DNA from: Laetiporus sulphureus 93-53
Lineage: Eukaryota > Basidiomycota > Agaricomycetes > Polyporales > Laetiporaceae
Length of the DNA stretch: 64,000 nucleotides
Direction of reading: 5' to 3'
Assembly (NCBI RefSeq): GCF_001632365.1
Contig: NW_024468515.1
Span: 558,597 to 622,596 of the forward strand
This document shows positions 34,224 through 45,730 of the stretch, piece after piece (within the stretch, counting starts at the first letter, position 1; each line of letters starts with the position of its first letter). The notes below the pieces were generated by a model. The model did not search any database and was not told the origin of the DNA. It saw only the letters and a list, made by a program, of their open reading frames with translations. The position numbers were made by a program, and so were the translations under genes.

Positions 34224-34586
34224 CTAGAATTCGAGAGCAAACATGGCTGAGTCAGGCACATGAGAGCAAAGAGAAAGAGGCGAGACATAGTTGAGACGAA
34301 GCCGGCTGCTCCACGAGTCAGGAGATTCAGCAGGGTCTTTCGCCCAAGGTCCAAATGCAGGAAGATGATCTACGCGCGACGCAGCGAGCCTGTCAGAAGA
34401 ATGATCACCAGTCAGTTCATATCTATGATCCGCGTACCACCGCCTGCTCCCGTGTCTCCCAGCCCAGCATACTCAGACCCGCGAAACCTCCTGCTGTTTT
34501 CAACATCTTGCCAGATGCGTGAGGCCTGCGCCTGCGACTAAAGGGAAATTGGGAATATCTCAGGCAACAGGCGTCCGATTGGAAGT
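34224..34586 (+). repeat. right arm of the 350-bp inverted repeat pair
   Basis: The partner of 32692-33041 in opposite orientation. On the plus strand it carries a 93-codon frame (34260-34541) whose start (MRAKRKRRDIVETKPAAPRV) and most of its length match the frame in the left arm. The predicted peptide is strongly basic, with no recognised domain. Confidence 0.9.
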
Positions 34587-35412
34587 GATGGCCAAAAGCC
34601 TCTGCCGACTGTGTTATCAAGTTGTCGAACGGAGACTTACACTTTCCTGGACTATCTGGCCGGTGATCTGCGGGGCCGCACACGTACGTTCAAGGTATTC
34701 GGGTTGCTCTTCATATAACTCAGTTCCCATCGCTCGGATCCCCCATACCGGACTTCATTCAAAGGTTACGATGGATGTTACATGCACTTCTCTATGCGGG
34801 GCATTTCTATAATTGGTGTCTTGTGAGTGCTGTAGTATGTGCCAAGCCGGCGGGATGTTCTCTCTGCCTCCGGCAAATATGCCTTACTGCCTTCATGGAC
34901 GTCGGCGCGGTGCCCGAAGATGATCTGATTACACAGGATTTGAGGATATACGTTAGCTTAGTATTTAAGTTAGACATGTTCACTATTGCAGTGCATTGCC
35001 AATCACCCTTGCGCGCCTCATCTGTCTCCCGGAGGACGAAGTTCCATGCCGCTCATTGTTTCCTTCCAGAGCCAGTATACCGGACCCCGGCTCGAGCGGG
35101 GAGTGATCTGCATCATTTCACCCAGCGGCCAATTTTCCCGATGACTGTCCCACTGTCTCTATCACGTTTGCAAAAGAAGAGGGGTCCGCTGGGCGACTTA
35201 ATAGATGCCGCATAGGAAGGCACAGACAATCGCATGTCTCAATGCAAGCTTTCTTCGTGCTAATGGGCTACCATTTTCTCGTTCCTAGTCGGGGTCATGG
35301 ACCGGCGCGATCAAAGTCGCAGATCTTTTCCCCTTCTCTCATGTACGCATACCGCTGTATATCTACCTTGCCATCTTTGCCTGACTCCATCATCTCGCGC
35401 TCTATCCCCGAC
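34587..35412. other. intergenic, no gene seen
   Basis: Several plus frames of 97-146 codons overlap one another without domain or splice support. The last 100 bases lead into the cysteine-rich gene at 35413. Confidence 0.35.
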
Positions 35413-35820
35413 ATGTGCTACTACCTGCTCGCTTACACCGAGTATGGCTGCGGCCACCAACTCCTGGATCGCCGTAATTTTGTGCGGACGGCCTGTTCGT
35501 CGTGCATATGTTATTTCACGACTGACCAGAATATTGTGTACAGGTCGACTGCAATCGGGTGACATGCCGGCGGAGCAGGTTTCACAATGTTGACGAGCAC
35601 GACTGCACGAACGAGTGTACGGAGGAATGGTCTGTAGGAAGATGCTGACAGTCCTGGTCGACGTTCTAACGCGCGCTGCAGGACGCTCCCTGACCAGTCA
35701 CTTGTCATGAATTTATGCCCGGAGCGATGCAGGAACTGTCTAGGCACGGCTGGTGCTACGGCCAGTGGCTCCCATAGCCACTCTGATTGCACTATGTCTG
35801 ATTCAGACGAGGAGGAGTAA
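35413..35820 (+). CDS. small cysteine-rich protein (about 97 aa, three exons)
   Basis: Exon 1 is 35413-35481 (MCYYLLAYTEYGCGHQLLDR then RNF), intron 35482-35543, exon 2 is 35544-35629 (VDCNRVTCRRSRFHNV, then DEHDCTNECTEEW), intron 35630-35681, and exon 3 is 35682-35820 (TLPDQSLVMNLCPERCRNCL, ending SDSDEEE then TAA). Both introns have GT..AG ends and the phases match. Nine cysteines occur in a spaced C/H pattern (CGH, DCN, TC, DC, EC, LC, RC, NC), suggesting a small metal-binding or disulfide fold. The C-terminus is short, acidic and Ser-rich. There is no signal peptide, so it is probably intracellular. The layout resembles short cysteine-rich proteins common in polypores that start MC-Y and contain YxCGH. 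Function unknown. Confidence 0.65.
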
Positions 35821-38480
35821 GAGGAGGAGTAACGTAGAGGTAGATGAGAGCACTGAATTTCTTTTGCGTATTGGCTGTAAAACACGTACTTGTAGGTTTA
35901 CCGAAGCGTTGAACATATGCGTAGCTCGTCTGCGGGCTAGAGTTATCTGGTACATATTATGCTGGAGCTTCGCTTTCCCAATCCAATTCGACTTCATGGC
36001 ACAGGATCGTATGACAATTCCAACGCGGATTGCAGTCGAGAGGTCGCAGTACTGCAGAGCTTCCTGTCGTGCAAGATCTTTCCAGGTGTTCATAACCTAC
36101 TACTTCGCGTCTGACATCCGGCCTTCTGCACTTGGGGCGAACTGATAGACCTCTGGGACGAGGATAAAACGGTGGACCGAGAATTTGCAGCTTATGGGAA
36201 ACAGATATATGCTAAAACAAAAATGAGCGAATGCAGACAATTAGTTAAATGTTTACAGCGGTGTGAATACTCGCTTTGCGGCCGTGTAGTGTACAAAATA
36301 TTGAGCCAAATTGCAGGTGTGGACGAGCTGAGAGATGTGCAAGCCGACTCTAGGCGAGCACTTCATGATTCTGGAGGCATTTAATCCTCTGGTCCCTGGA
36401 GCATTTGCAGTAGACGTTGGGCCAGGCCGGAACTTCAGCCTGGAACTGCTGGAGGGTATAAAAGCAGTCTTGCACCCTGCGGCGATGAAGCGGGTGAACA
36501 AGTGTCGGTGAGATGAGCGAGGGTCACATAGCGATAGAGATGATGAACGCATGGAATACAGGACAGCTAAAATTGGGTGAGATGTATTTTCCGGCTGCGA
36601 AACTGGTTGCACCACACGGTCGCTTGACTTGATGACGCTCCGGTCCTCGACGATCTTAATGTCTCTTCTGAGCGAGTCTGTTTTTCTCGCCGACTCGTAT
36701 ATCAGTTTAAACGATTTGCACGTAGCTGATACTGCTCTGGTTAACATTATCAGCAGATGGCTCGATGGAACACTTACCAAGATGTTCCAGCTTTGGGATG
36801 GACAATCAGCACGTAGAGAAAGCGAACCTGGGGCTGAACTAAGTCTTCCTAAGTTCCAGAAATTCACGTAACTTCCGATTGTTAAACTTCGACTGTTGTA
36901 AGGAAGCTACTAGCTGCTAGTAGCGATTGGCAGGGAATGCCCGTCTTTTTAGCGCCGTAGACTCAATGTATCCAAGCGCATGACTTGAACGAATATGGGG
37001 TCAATGGCGTAAACATGCACCATGACAGCCCCCCTTACAAGGGCTAATGGACGGCCTATGGGACTCGGGTAGCCGTCGTTCTTGACTCAACGTGCCACGA
37101 GAATGACCGCTCTATGAGCTATGACATTGTAGCGGTTCGTTTCAACACTGCCACCACCTACAGATCACGAAGGGCCCCACGACACCAGTGGCTGTCGTTG
37201 ATCCTTGATCGTACCATCAGCGGACCTTCTTCATGGCTTTGACGCATGCACACCACCTTGCGATTCACTAGCGTGGTCGATGATCAGTCGCCGTGGCTAC
37301 GGATTGTGTAATACCCCGGTGACAGTAGACACCGGGCCGACTGACGCTAAGATTGGTTCGCTGCGAGCAGATGGCTGGCGCGATCTTCATTCATGCTCAT
37401 CAATCTGACCGTCACTCGGGTGCGCTCCTTCCCAATTCGCGGGATCTGCTGACGGATTTGAGGCAGCTTGGCGTATTTTGGTTCGATCTGGACGAACATG
37501 GTCTGTGTTTAATATGCGAGATTAGCAGGAACCCAGCTGAATTGTTACCAACCTGTTCACTCCCTTAATGTAAATACGACCACCGTAATGTCTTCCCACT
37601 GCACCGACATTTAGGAGAGAGCTGGCCGTCGCCTGCAATGTCAGATTTGGGGAGAGCGTACGAATGCCACTCACCGGCAGAATGACATACTCGCGAAACA
37701 CCCCGTCTCCCATCTAGCGGCAGTCATAGACCTTGGTTACCGAAATGCTACTGCACTCGAAATGGCCACCGTAATATGTATCCACGAATTCAGCCCGAAT
37801 CGCGCCCATTCGAGGTCGACGGGATGACGTGTCCCATGAACTCGCTCGATGCCAGCAGAATGATCATAATCGAAGCCAACGCACCTCCTCGTTCAAAATG
37901 TGACACATTGAGCTTCGTTGTCGGTCGGACTCTCCTGCTTGTCGTGTGGGTGACTTCGGAATACGGTTCCGTGCATCTTGCACTAAGCGGAGGAGATAAT
38001 CGACAACCTCGGAATCATCGTTCTCTCAGCTTGCGTCGTCGGCCTGTCTTACGGTCTGGTCAAGGTGGCGAATATTTTTCGCGGCAATCGTCGGACATCG
38101 AGCGAAATGCATACTTAGACCGTCAATCGAAATGAACTGTTCATTGCATTGATGAGCTTCTGCACATTTGAATTGTTTCTTGCACTGTCAATTACGTGCT
38201 CATATAATTACTGAAAGACACTAAATCTCTAAAATTGTGTTATGCTCACCTTTCCACACCGTCCTAGTTGTTCTCGATGAGCCTTGGCTGTGGGAGAGTC
38301 ACGGTGTTTACGGCGAGTGCTTGCCATCTCGGGCATTGCCGGAGGAGTCTGGATCGTAGATATACTGTACTTACATTCGCCTCGCTGGCGTTCTGTTCTC
38401 AAATTTTCCTGTTTCTGTCTGCATCACTCTGCTTCTCACCCACATCTTTTTATCTTTTTTACCTGCAGATTCTACTCAAC
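35821..38480. other. gene-poor region with possible decayed coding
   Basis: No gene supported. A 204-codon minus frame at 36253-36867 has no domain. On the minus strand at 37520-37840, FREYVILPVSGIRTLSPNLT, RHYGGRIYIKG and DTYYGGHFEC read like protein but are separated by stops, so a decayed gene is possible. The last 200 bases before 38481 are pyrimidine-rich, as in a fungal promoter. Confidence 0.35.
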
Positions 38481-39839
38481 ATGAGCGACGAGCGAGACGC
38501 AGTGCAGTGCGACAGTGGCGTGTCTCATTCCGCTTAGTAAGCAATCGGTCGTTGTCCTCCTTCGGGGTCCCTCTATTTTACTTTCATGTATGTTAAGGGG
38601 CTCTTGAGATCCGCGACGATGCCAATGAGACCTTTCGCCTCGCCGGACCCGAAGTTCCGTTCCACCATTCTCTTTTTCAGCTTCCTACTAGATATTCATG
38701 CTCATCAACAACCGGGGAGAGCGGATAAAAGCTCGGTTTCATTGCTACAAGGCACTGTCAACTCTAAACAATCAAGTGCCTAACTATTTGGCTTGGCTGG
38801 ACGGTATACTACCAACTTCGTCTTGGTACGTCTTTCGCCTTGCGTACAAACCTAGACCACCTGTCACTCGATCTACAGTACGAGCAGGACGGAGCCACAA
38901 TGCTCCTGGTGAATGCCTTCGTGTCTCTCGTAAATTACGCCAGAATGCGACTGACTACGGAACCAGATATGCTGACGAACATTGTCTACATGTCACTCGT
39001 CCCGCGACTATCGTCTACATCTCATTCCTAGTTCTTCAACGTGAAGTCGTGCCGACCAGTTTCACGGCGGTCCTTTCCCGGCTCTATCGCTATATCTTCC
39101 TCTCTCAAAGCCTCATCGATGCCATCTCATTTATTGGGATGAGGCATCTACGCTTGAAGAATACGCATTTGAGTCTGAGCTGTTGACAGCATATCACTTC
39201 GGTAATCCTGCTGGATCGTAGGCCGTCGCTTGCCGTTCTCGCACAGCTGGGCTGGCATGCATGCTACTCATCCAGAAAGCAGTACATCGGTGCCACTTTC
39301 TTCTGCATGGCTCGGATTTCTGACCTCGCATGCAGTAACTTGCTGTATTGACCGGTCAGATACAATGGCCAGAGGATGTCACGCCGTCTCCTGCGCATCC
39401 CTCTCCCTCCACAATCCCCGCTCCAGCCGCGCCTGCTGTCCCCAATACTGCCCCAACGTCGGATTCGCGATCAGAAACAGTGAATGCTGATGCTACAGCA
39501 ACGTATCCTCGCCCAGCTGCACAAGGGCAAACCACTCCAATTGCGTCATCGCGCACAGCCACTGTCACAGCTGAGCGGTCTTCATTCCTTCGCTTCCTCT
39601 GGCAGGACATCAGATCGGATCCGTCGGCGAGACTCCGTCGGTTCGTTACTGACCTCATATCGATTTTGATCACTGACGATGGTGCAGACTGCACTGACGG
39701 CGTATGGACGACCATATCACTTTTCCTGATATTCGTCTTCCGTATCGTCATCATCCTGTCCTCGCTCTCGGTTCTTCGTGGACTCGCTGTTCTCGTTCAT
39801 CTGAATGGGGCGGATATACCGTTCTGCCAGAAGAGGTAG
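38481..39839 (+). CDS. tentative gene for a Pro/Ser-rich membrane-anchored protein
   Basis: The best supported part is the last exon, open to TAG at 39837-39839. It encodes a Pro/Ala/Ser-rich stretch (DVTPSPAHPSPSTIPAPAAP), a charged region (SSFLRFLWQDIRSDPSARLR), then two hydrophobic segments (SLFLIFVFRIVIILSSLSVL and GLAVLVHL) and a short tail. ATG 38481 (MSDERDAVQCDSG) with a GTAAGC donor at 38537 is a plausible first exon after a pyrimidine-rich leader. An internal exon around 38870-38985 (LDHLSLDLQYEQDG, LLVNAFVSLVNYARMRLTTE) ends at a GT donor. The connections between these exons are not resolved. I recognise no family. Function unknown; the C-terminal hydrophobic part suggests a membrane location. 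Confidence 0.4.
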
Positions 39840-40893
39840 AAGCAGCAGTCTCTCCGCCGAGTATCTGACCGGAGCGACGTTGTGTAGGCTTAGCTTCGCA
39901 CTTTGTGAATGGCACATACATCTACGATTTGACTACGTGAAACCGGATGCAAACCTTGTCGGAGACTTCCTCGGTTGTCCGAACATCGTATTAGATGTAG
40001 AGCCCCCACGTGAGTTCCAAGACGTGTTGGCGAGCTGATGCATTCACCGCTCAGAGTGGATCTATGCCGTCGCTGCAACTATGCTTTTCTAGTTCCTTCC
40101 TGCGTGCCTTGGAAGTTGGAGTCGGGAGGTAGATAGATTGGGTCAGAGCATGTTCTATATCATGCGACGTGTAAACCCTCGGTTCTGTTCGGGGATCAGG
40201 AATCAAGTCACCATCAAGCAAGCAATGTTCAGTAAGCAATGATTGTCGCGGAGTCTCGCTCTCCCATAAGCTGTTCACGTTTGAGGTAAGTTAGAACGAA
40301 CTGATGGCTAGGTTGCCCCTCTCTTGCCTTGATTGTACAGGCGAGCCTCCTCTCCCAACTGTTTATTGATTGCTCTTTCACGGAGTCTGGTATCTCATGA
40401 TGTTTGCGATCATTTGGTTTCACGCAAAATGAGCAGGTCCTCCGAGCTTCGGGACCTGCGAACACGTTCAAACTTTCATACGAATCCAGCTCAGATCTAG
40501 GTACTCAATGTCATGATTGCATACTGCTGAGGATGATGGGGTTGAGCTTCACGTACAAACGAATTTCACGCGACGTTCCTGTACGGAGACCCACTCGATA
40601 TGAGGTCAATCACGTTAGGTATCCTTCGACAATTCGAAACCTTTCCATTGCAAAGTTTTTGGGTATAGTACAAAAGATCCTAATTGTGAACGTGATATGC
40701 TGCCGGAGCATCCAGACTCGAAACTAGTGTACAACGCGAAGCACGCTCCAAAGCGTCGAGATATGACAGATAGTAAAGCAGATTCCATTGATTTTGCACT
40801 GCGTGATTAAGCCAGTCAGTAATTGCACGCGATGCATCATAACCAAGATAGGCGAACTCACCATTGTAATGAATATACCATCGAATGCAAGAG
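39840..40893. other. intergenic, no gene seen
   Basis: Lies 3' of both neighbouring convergent genes. Only short overlapping frames without domain. Confidence 0.4.
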
Positions 40894-42085
40894 TCAAACC
40901 CAGCACAAGCTCTTCACCATATCCGCGCTGCCGACACAATCACCCTTATTCAAATGGCGCACGAGCGCATCCCGACGGCTGAACGAGAACATGCACCCGC
41001 CGACCATCTCAAGCCCATTATACATATACACCGTCGATGCGCCGTCCTCCCACAGCTCTCGCTCGAGCGCGACGCTCACGGGCAGGCCGCAGCACACCCA
41101 CATGCCTTGGCCGACATATCCGCGGTGCGTGTTCATGTGCCGGCGGAGGTCGGGCACGCGTCCGGTGGCGGGGACGTAGTCGCACCCGGGGGCAGGGCAG
41201 CCGCGCGTGGGGTGGAGGAGCGCATCGTCGAACACGTCTTGGGAAATGACGGCTTGTTCGTTGCGCGGAATTGCCTTGCGGCGGGGGCGCGCGGAGGGTG
41301 GAAGAGAGGGTGATTTAGAGGATGCGCGTGTGCGAGGATGGACAGTGTATGGACTGTAGCGGTGCTTCCTTGAACGGAGAGAGGGAGCTATGACTTCCTC
41401 ATCACTCGAGACGGGAGAGGGATATGCAGGGGCGAGGGCAAACGAATCGGAGGCGAGCACAGCTGAAGGCAAGCCAGGGAAAGACGCAAGTGAGTCGGTG
41501 CTGAAGATGGAAGCAGGCAAGTCGGGTTCAGGTGCCGAACACGGCGACCGACATAACTCTTCGAACGCGAGATCCAAGGCGTCTTGCTGGATCGGCGGTG
41601 GAGGGTGAGAGACGAATAGCATCTCGGGCGAGATGCAGCCAGAAGGCGGAGGTGTGAACAGCTCCGATGCGACGTATGACGGGCTAGAGTATAACTCTGG
41701 AGGTGTCGTAGGTGGATACACGCTGATGATATGTAGCATGTCAATATAGTCGTTCCGCATCGTCAAAAGGATACACGTACGACGAGTATGGTGCCAAAAG
41801 GTTGTCGTTGTCCGTGATATAATCGAAGCTGAGAGGGACACTCGACTTCGCAAAGTCCGAGCATGCTTCATCATAGGATGAGACAGAGGTGGCGTGTTCC
41901 TCCGGCATGGGTGCGAAGAGGGTGTCGAGGAAGGAGAAGCGGTCGTCTTGAATGTCACAGATGGACATTGACGCGAAGTCAAACGAGATAGACTCCTGTG
42001 GGGGAGTGCATGGACGGTCCATGTCAGGTGAAGAAGGGAGAATGTAGTCCATGTAGGCCGCGTCGCAGAGTACGGAGGAGCTCAT
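40894..42085 (-). CDS. C2H2-like zinc-finger protein, copy 1 (intact)
   Basis: Exon 1 begins at ATG 42085 (MSSSVLCDAAYMDYILPSSP), preceded by a TATA box. A short intron from about 41774 to 41715 (GTACGTG..ATCAG) joins YSS to VYPPTTPPELYSSPSYVASE in phase. The long middle is Ser/Pro-rich and acidic, then basic (SRKHRYSPY, RPRRKAIPRN). The C-terminal domain has CPAPGCDYVP followed by LRRHMNTH (C-x4-C-x14-H-x3-H), then WVCCGLPV, EMVGGCMFSFSRRDALVRH and a final GDC. The second finger is atypical. The stop is at 40894. An acidic, disordered N-terminus with C-terminal fingers suggests a nuclear DNA-binding regulator, which is an inference. Two paralogs lie at 44128-45320 and 52718-53917. Confidence 0.78.
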
Positions 42086-42153
42086 GGAGGAGGAGGTCGG
42101 TTGCGGGGACGCGAATGCGCTGCGTTGTGAGGACCATGGCGAGAATTGGAGGG

Positions 42154-42164
42154 CTTTATATATG
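42154..42164 (-). promoter_or_regulatory. TATA box of zinc-finger copy 1
   Basis: On the minus strand the sequence is CATATATAAAGCCC, about 75 bp upstream of the ATG at 42085. The same type of box sits at a similar distance before the other two paralogs. Confidence 0.6.
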
Positions 42165-43790
42165 CGGACGGGGTACGGGATGGCGGGGAGCTGGATGCTA
42201 TGGCACAAGGCCGATAATGAGGTGAATGCGCTTCGGCGTGGGAGATCAAATCCGGTGTCCAAGAACCTCCTTCACATTCCACCACGTGCTTAGACGCGCT
42301 AGTGGCTGAACATCCCACGCTTAGCGCCCACCTCATCCCCCTACCACCTCGCCCTCGAGTCTGCGCATTTCGTCGTCTTCGCACACTGCGGCGCAAGGTT
42401 CAAGACTATTTTGACTCACCTTTACTTGCCATAGAATCGCTGTGCGTGAAAACTGAATGATTTCGGTGGATTGCCGTCCAAGGGACAACCTCTTGACCTG
42501 AACTATTATCAGCATAGATCCTAGCCAGAGATGAAAGTGGACGACATACAGCTTGTTCAGTAGGACAAAAGATCACGACGTCTCCTTTTGATGGCCTCAG
42601 AGAGAGTGGCTCATCAAAAGCCGTACTCAATGGATGATTGAGTGGCAACCGTGATTGAGATCGCCATCACCACTCCATCGTATCCGTCGATGTATCATCG
42701 CAACTGCGAAGGAAAAAGAATCGACACGAACCCTATCAGAAGCTCAAGCAGATAATCAACGAAGCAATTCCGTGATGCGCGGTAAGGAGCTCACAAGTCC
42801 TCCAAGGACGAACTTCAGTCGATCAGGCGAGTGGATGTGCAGTCCATATTGCAGGGCACAGGACGAGGCGAGATCATGGAGGAAGACGATAACAACAATG
42901 CGTGGGACACCCGTCTGTTTGCACGGACGCCCACAAGCACAAATCAACCACCCACGCTCGCCACGGGCTGCCGATCTGATGCCCCAAATGGCATCTCGGT
43001 TGCGGTTGCTGGCTTCACGTAGTAAGCAAACTCTCGAAGAGGACTTTCGTGCTGAAGTGCTAGTCCATGCGTCTTAGGAAGGCTCAGATGTCGTTGTATG
43101 GCTGCGCGCTATGAACGAAAGCATAGCCTCTGTTCTGATACGGCTCGTCCCATATTCACTGATTGCCTGTGATATCACATCGTATCGTAGGCGTCGTGCA
43201 TCGCGGTCCTTCCACCGTCAAAGGTTTACCTTTCACACGCAGCCAATGTTCGTATAATAGCAAAATCTGATGACGGGTACTATGATCTGACATATTTTTG
43301 TGGCACACCTTCGTGGCGCAATTTGTGGCCGATATCAAATTCGTTGGCATCGCTTAACAAGCCAAGGTGTGCGATGACATTCCTTAGTCTTCGTCATTTC
43401 CCTGGCAAGCAATTAACTGCTCATATATTGGAGGACTCATGCATAAGGTATGCGGTCTCGGAAGCCAAATACACGCTCTGTAACTCAGTGGGTGAGGGAG
43501 GTGCCTCTGCACACTCTGCGGGGCTAAGCCGGCCGTCGCGTTCCGATGATGGTGATGTGTGTTTGACCGATCGAAAGGAAAGCGCACCTAGGCCTTCGCG
43601 ACGTACGATGTAATTGGAGAGAGTGCTTCTTGCAACGGACGGCACCACAAAGCTTGATTACTCACCTCGTTTGCGTAGTGAGGCGGACTTCGCATCGATC
43701 AATATCCACATAGAACAGGTGGTTTTACTGGCAGGGAATGTTTGAGTGTCCGGACCGAGTCCCCGGTCCAATGATACCTGGTTCATAGTA
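42165..43790. other. intergenic, no gene supported
   Basis: Contains a 140-codon plus frame (42655-43077) and short minus frames, all without domains. The first 100 bases are GC-rich and lie upstream of zinc-finger copy 1. Confidence 0.35.
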
Positions 43791-44127
43791 AAAACAAATT
43801 GCTTTGATGCACCAAAATTTCGGACAGCAGTGGGAAAGCGCAACGCCCGAAGAGTGTCATCCAAGATTGGTCGCAACAAGCACTCAACGAGCTGATTTTG
43901 AGACAAACAATCTGGTTTCGACAGATCAGTCACTGCTATGGCTTCTAATAGTACAGTCATGAGAATCGGAACGGTGGATAGGTCAGGTAGTCGGTGTAAG
44001 TAAAAATGAGACATGCATAGAGCGAACAAGAGACACAAAGCATCGATGACATACGAAGGAGAAAAAATAACGTCCATGGAACAATAACGGAGTTGTCGAA
44101 TTGCTTACCATACTGTTGCAGCAGGCT

Positions 44128-45320
44128 TCACAAACTAGCGCGCCGCTCTTTGATGTGCTCCTCCACAATAGATATATCCGTAAGACAGTCGCGACCCTTG
44201 CCTTTCAGGTGGCGAACGAGCGAATCTTTCCTGCTAAGGTAATGCACACAGCCTCCGATCATCGGCTGTCCTCCGTAGAAGAAGTTTGGCGGAGCATCCT
44301 CCTTCCGAAGACCTTTTTCGATTGCGACATTGAGCGGCAGCCCACAACACACCCACTGCTTCGGACGATGAGACTCGATATGCCTCAGCATATTGGATGC
44401 CTGTCCTGAGCCTCGCTTGCCAATGGCAGTGGGAACATACGCGCACCCGTCAACCGGGCACCCACGAGAGGGATCCTGCAGAGCGAAGACGATGAGCTCT
44501 TCCGGGATCTCAGCATTCTTGTTGCGGGATTGACACTCGTAGCGTCCCATTATACTCGCGGTTTTACTCTTACGAGTACGAATGGAAGATTGGTGGTGAG
44601 AGGACGGTATCCGGCGGCGTGTGAGGGCTCGGGAAAGGAATTGGTCCGATTGGATCCTTCGTCACTGTTTGTGGCATCGGATTTAAGCGCACGCTCTCGA
44701 TCATAGGTATTGGCATCAGTATGGTCGGTCGCATATAACGTTCCTATGGCATGGTCCGATGGAACTTTACTATCGATTGGGGGTGAAATGCTCCCGGAAG
44801 GGACGCAGGAAGCGAATGCCGTAGTCGGCGAAGCCAATTGGACGATTTTGCCGCTAGGAATGCTCAAGAGCATGGGATTAATGGTGGAAGGCTCCTTCGT
44901 GTAGCATACAGCGTCATGTATGCCGCGTAAGGTGGTCAGTGACGGAACTGCCTCTGGCACGCTCGGCATATGACTGGCCGTGGAGGTTAGCATCTCGTAT
45001 CCCAAGCATTTGGAACAAGAGACATACTAGGAATGCGGCATTAACCAAGTGTTGTCGTCCATGCTCGCTTCTTCATAAGAAAGGTTTGAAGCCCAGCCTT
45101 CGTCGAGCTGTGGTATGGATATATCCACTGCATAACTTGAAGGCTCGGAGGTAGACGCGAGAGGTATACCCAAAGGCGCGGTGTAGACATCTAGGACTCC
45201 ATGGCCCTGCAGTAGAGTGTCCCATAGCGACGGTCTAGGCTCATTTAAGGAGAGTATATGGTCGAAACAGTAAGTCGAGGAGGAGGCATCATGAGCCACA
45301 GACGCGTCGTTGTAGGACAT
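44128..45320 (-). pseudogene. C2H2-like zinc-finger protein, copy 2 (frameshift and premature stop)
   Basis: Exon 1 starts at ATG 45320 (MSYNDASVAHDASSSTYCFD) and is followed by an intron of about 75 bp (acceptor near 44972). Exon 2 continues with HMPSVPEAVPSLTT. Comparison with copy 3 shows a 1-nt deletion near 44582: the basic NLP(I)RTRKSK segment becomes LPFVLVRVKPRV and stops, while GRYECQSRNKNAEIP continues in the other frame. The finger domain (CPVDGCAYVP, MLRHIESH, WVCCGLP, SRKDSLVRH) is then open but ends early: TGA at about 44128 replaces a CGA codon found in copy 3. Two lesions make this a probable pseudogene, although a sequence error could explain the single-base deletion. Confidence 0.78.
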
Positions 45321-45401
45321 GGGGAGAGCGATATCGGATGGGATATACTTCCGGACACCAGATGCCCTGCAGAGTGAGCATCATGACAGACAGATTACAG
45401 G

Positions 45402-45410
45402 GTTTATATG
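45402..45410 (-). promoter_or_regulatory. TATA box of zinc-finger copy 2
   Basis: Minus-strand CACATATAAACCC, about 85 bp upstream of the ATG at 45320, equivalent in position to the boxes of copies 1 and 3. Confidence 0.55.
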
Positions 45411-45730
45411 TGCGCGGGGAACAACTTCGCGGAGCGGTTGAATGGGAAATGGCTGGTGATGGCAAGCCACAAAATATGCTATGATCGGTGTCCGATCGTT
45501 TCAATTGCGCGACACAAGGGTTCCTATCCCGGGATATGACCGGCCGGCTTTACCATTGGACGTCTGGACCATCATCGATCATCATTCCCTCTCACGTTTA
45601 AATTTCATGGGCAGCATCTCGTCCTCCCAGATCGATCAGCCCTACGTGAACAGTGTGTATCGTCCTACCTTTCCAAGAGCCCGAGCCAGTGACAGCCCAG
45701 CCCGTCCAGCCCATATCTCTCCCTCTCCAT

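Larger units (their letters stand above)
43791..45478 (-). repeat. segmental duplication, left copy (pairs with about 52390-54062)
   Basis: This block includes zinc-finger copy 2, its 3' flank and its promoter, and aligns with the block around copy 3 in the same orientation. Shared landmarks: CCGAAGAGTGT, GAGACAAACAATCTG or GAGACGAACAATCTG, TACGGAGTTGTCGAATTG-type sequence, the whole coding region, and CGCAAGCCACAAAA-type sequence at the outer end. Confidence 0.85.

Noticed and set aside
32757..34541. Basic 82-93 residue peptides in the inverted repeat arms called as genes
   Set aside because: The arms are so similar that shared openness is not independent evidence of selection; kept as a finding only.
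36253..36867. 204-codon minus frame as a gene
   Set aside because: No domain and no splice or promoter support.
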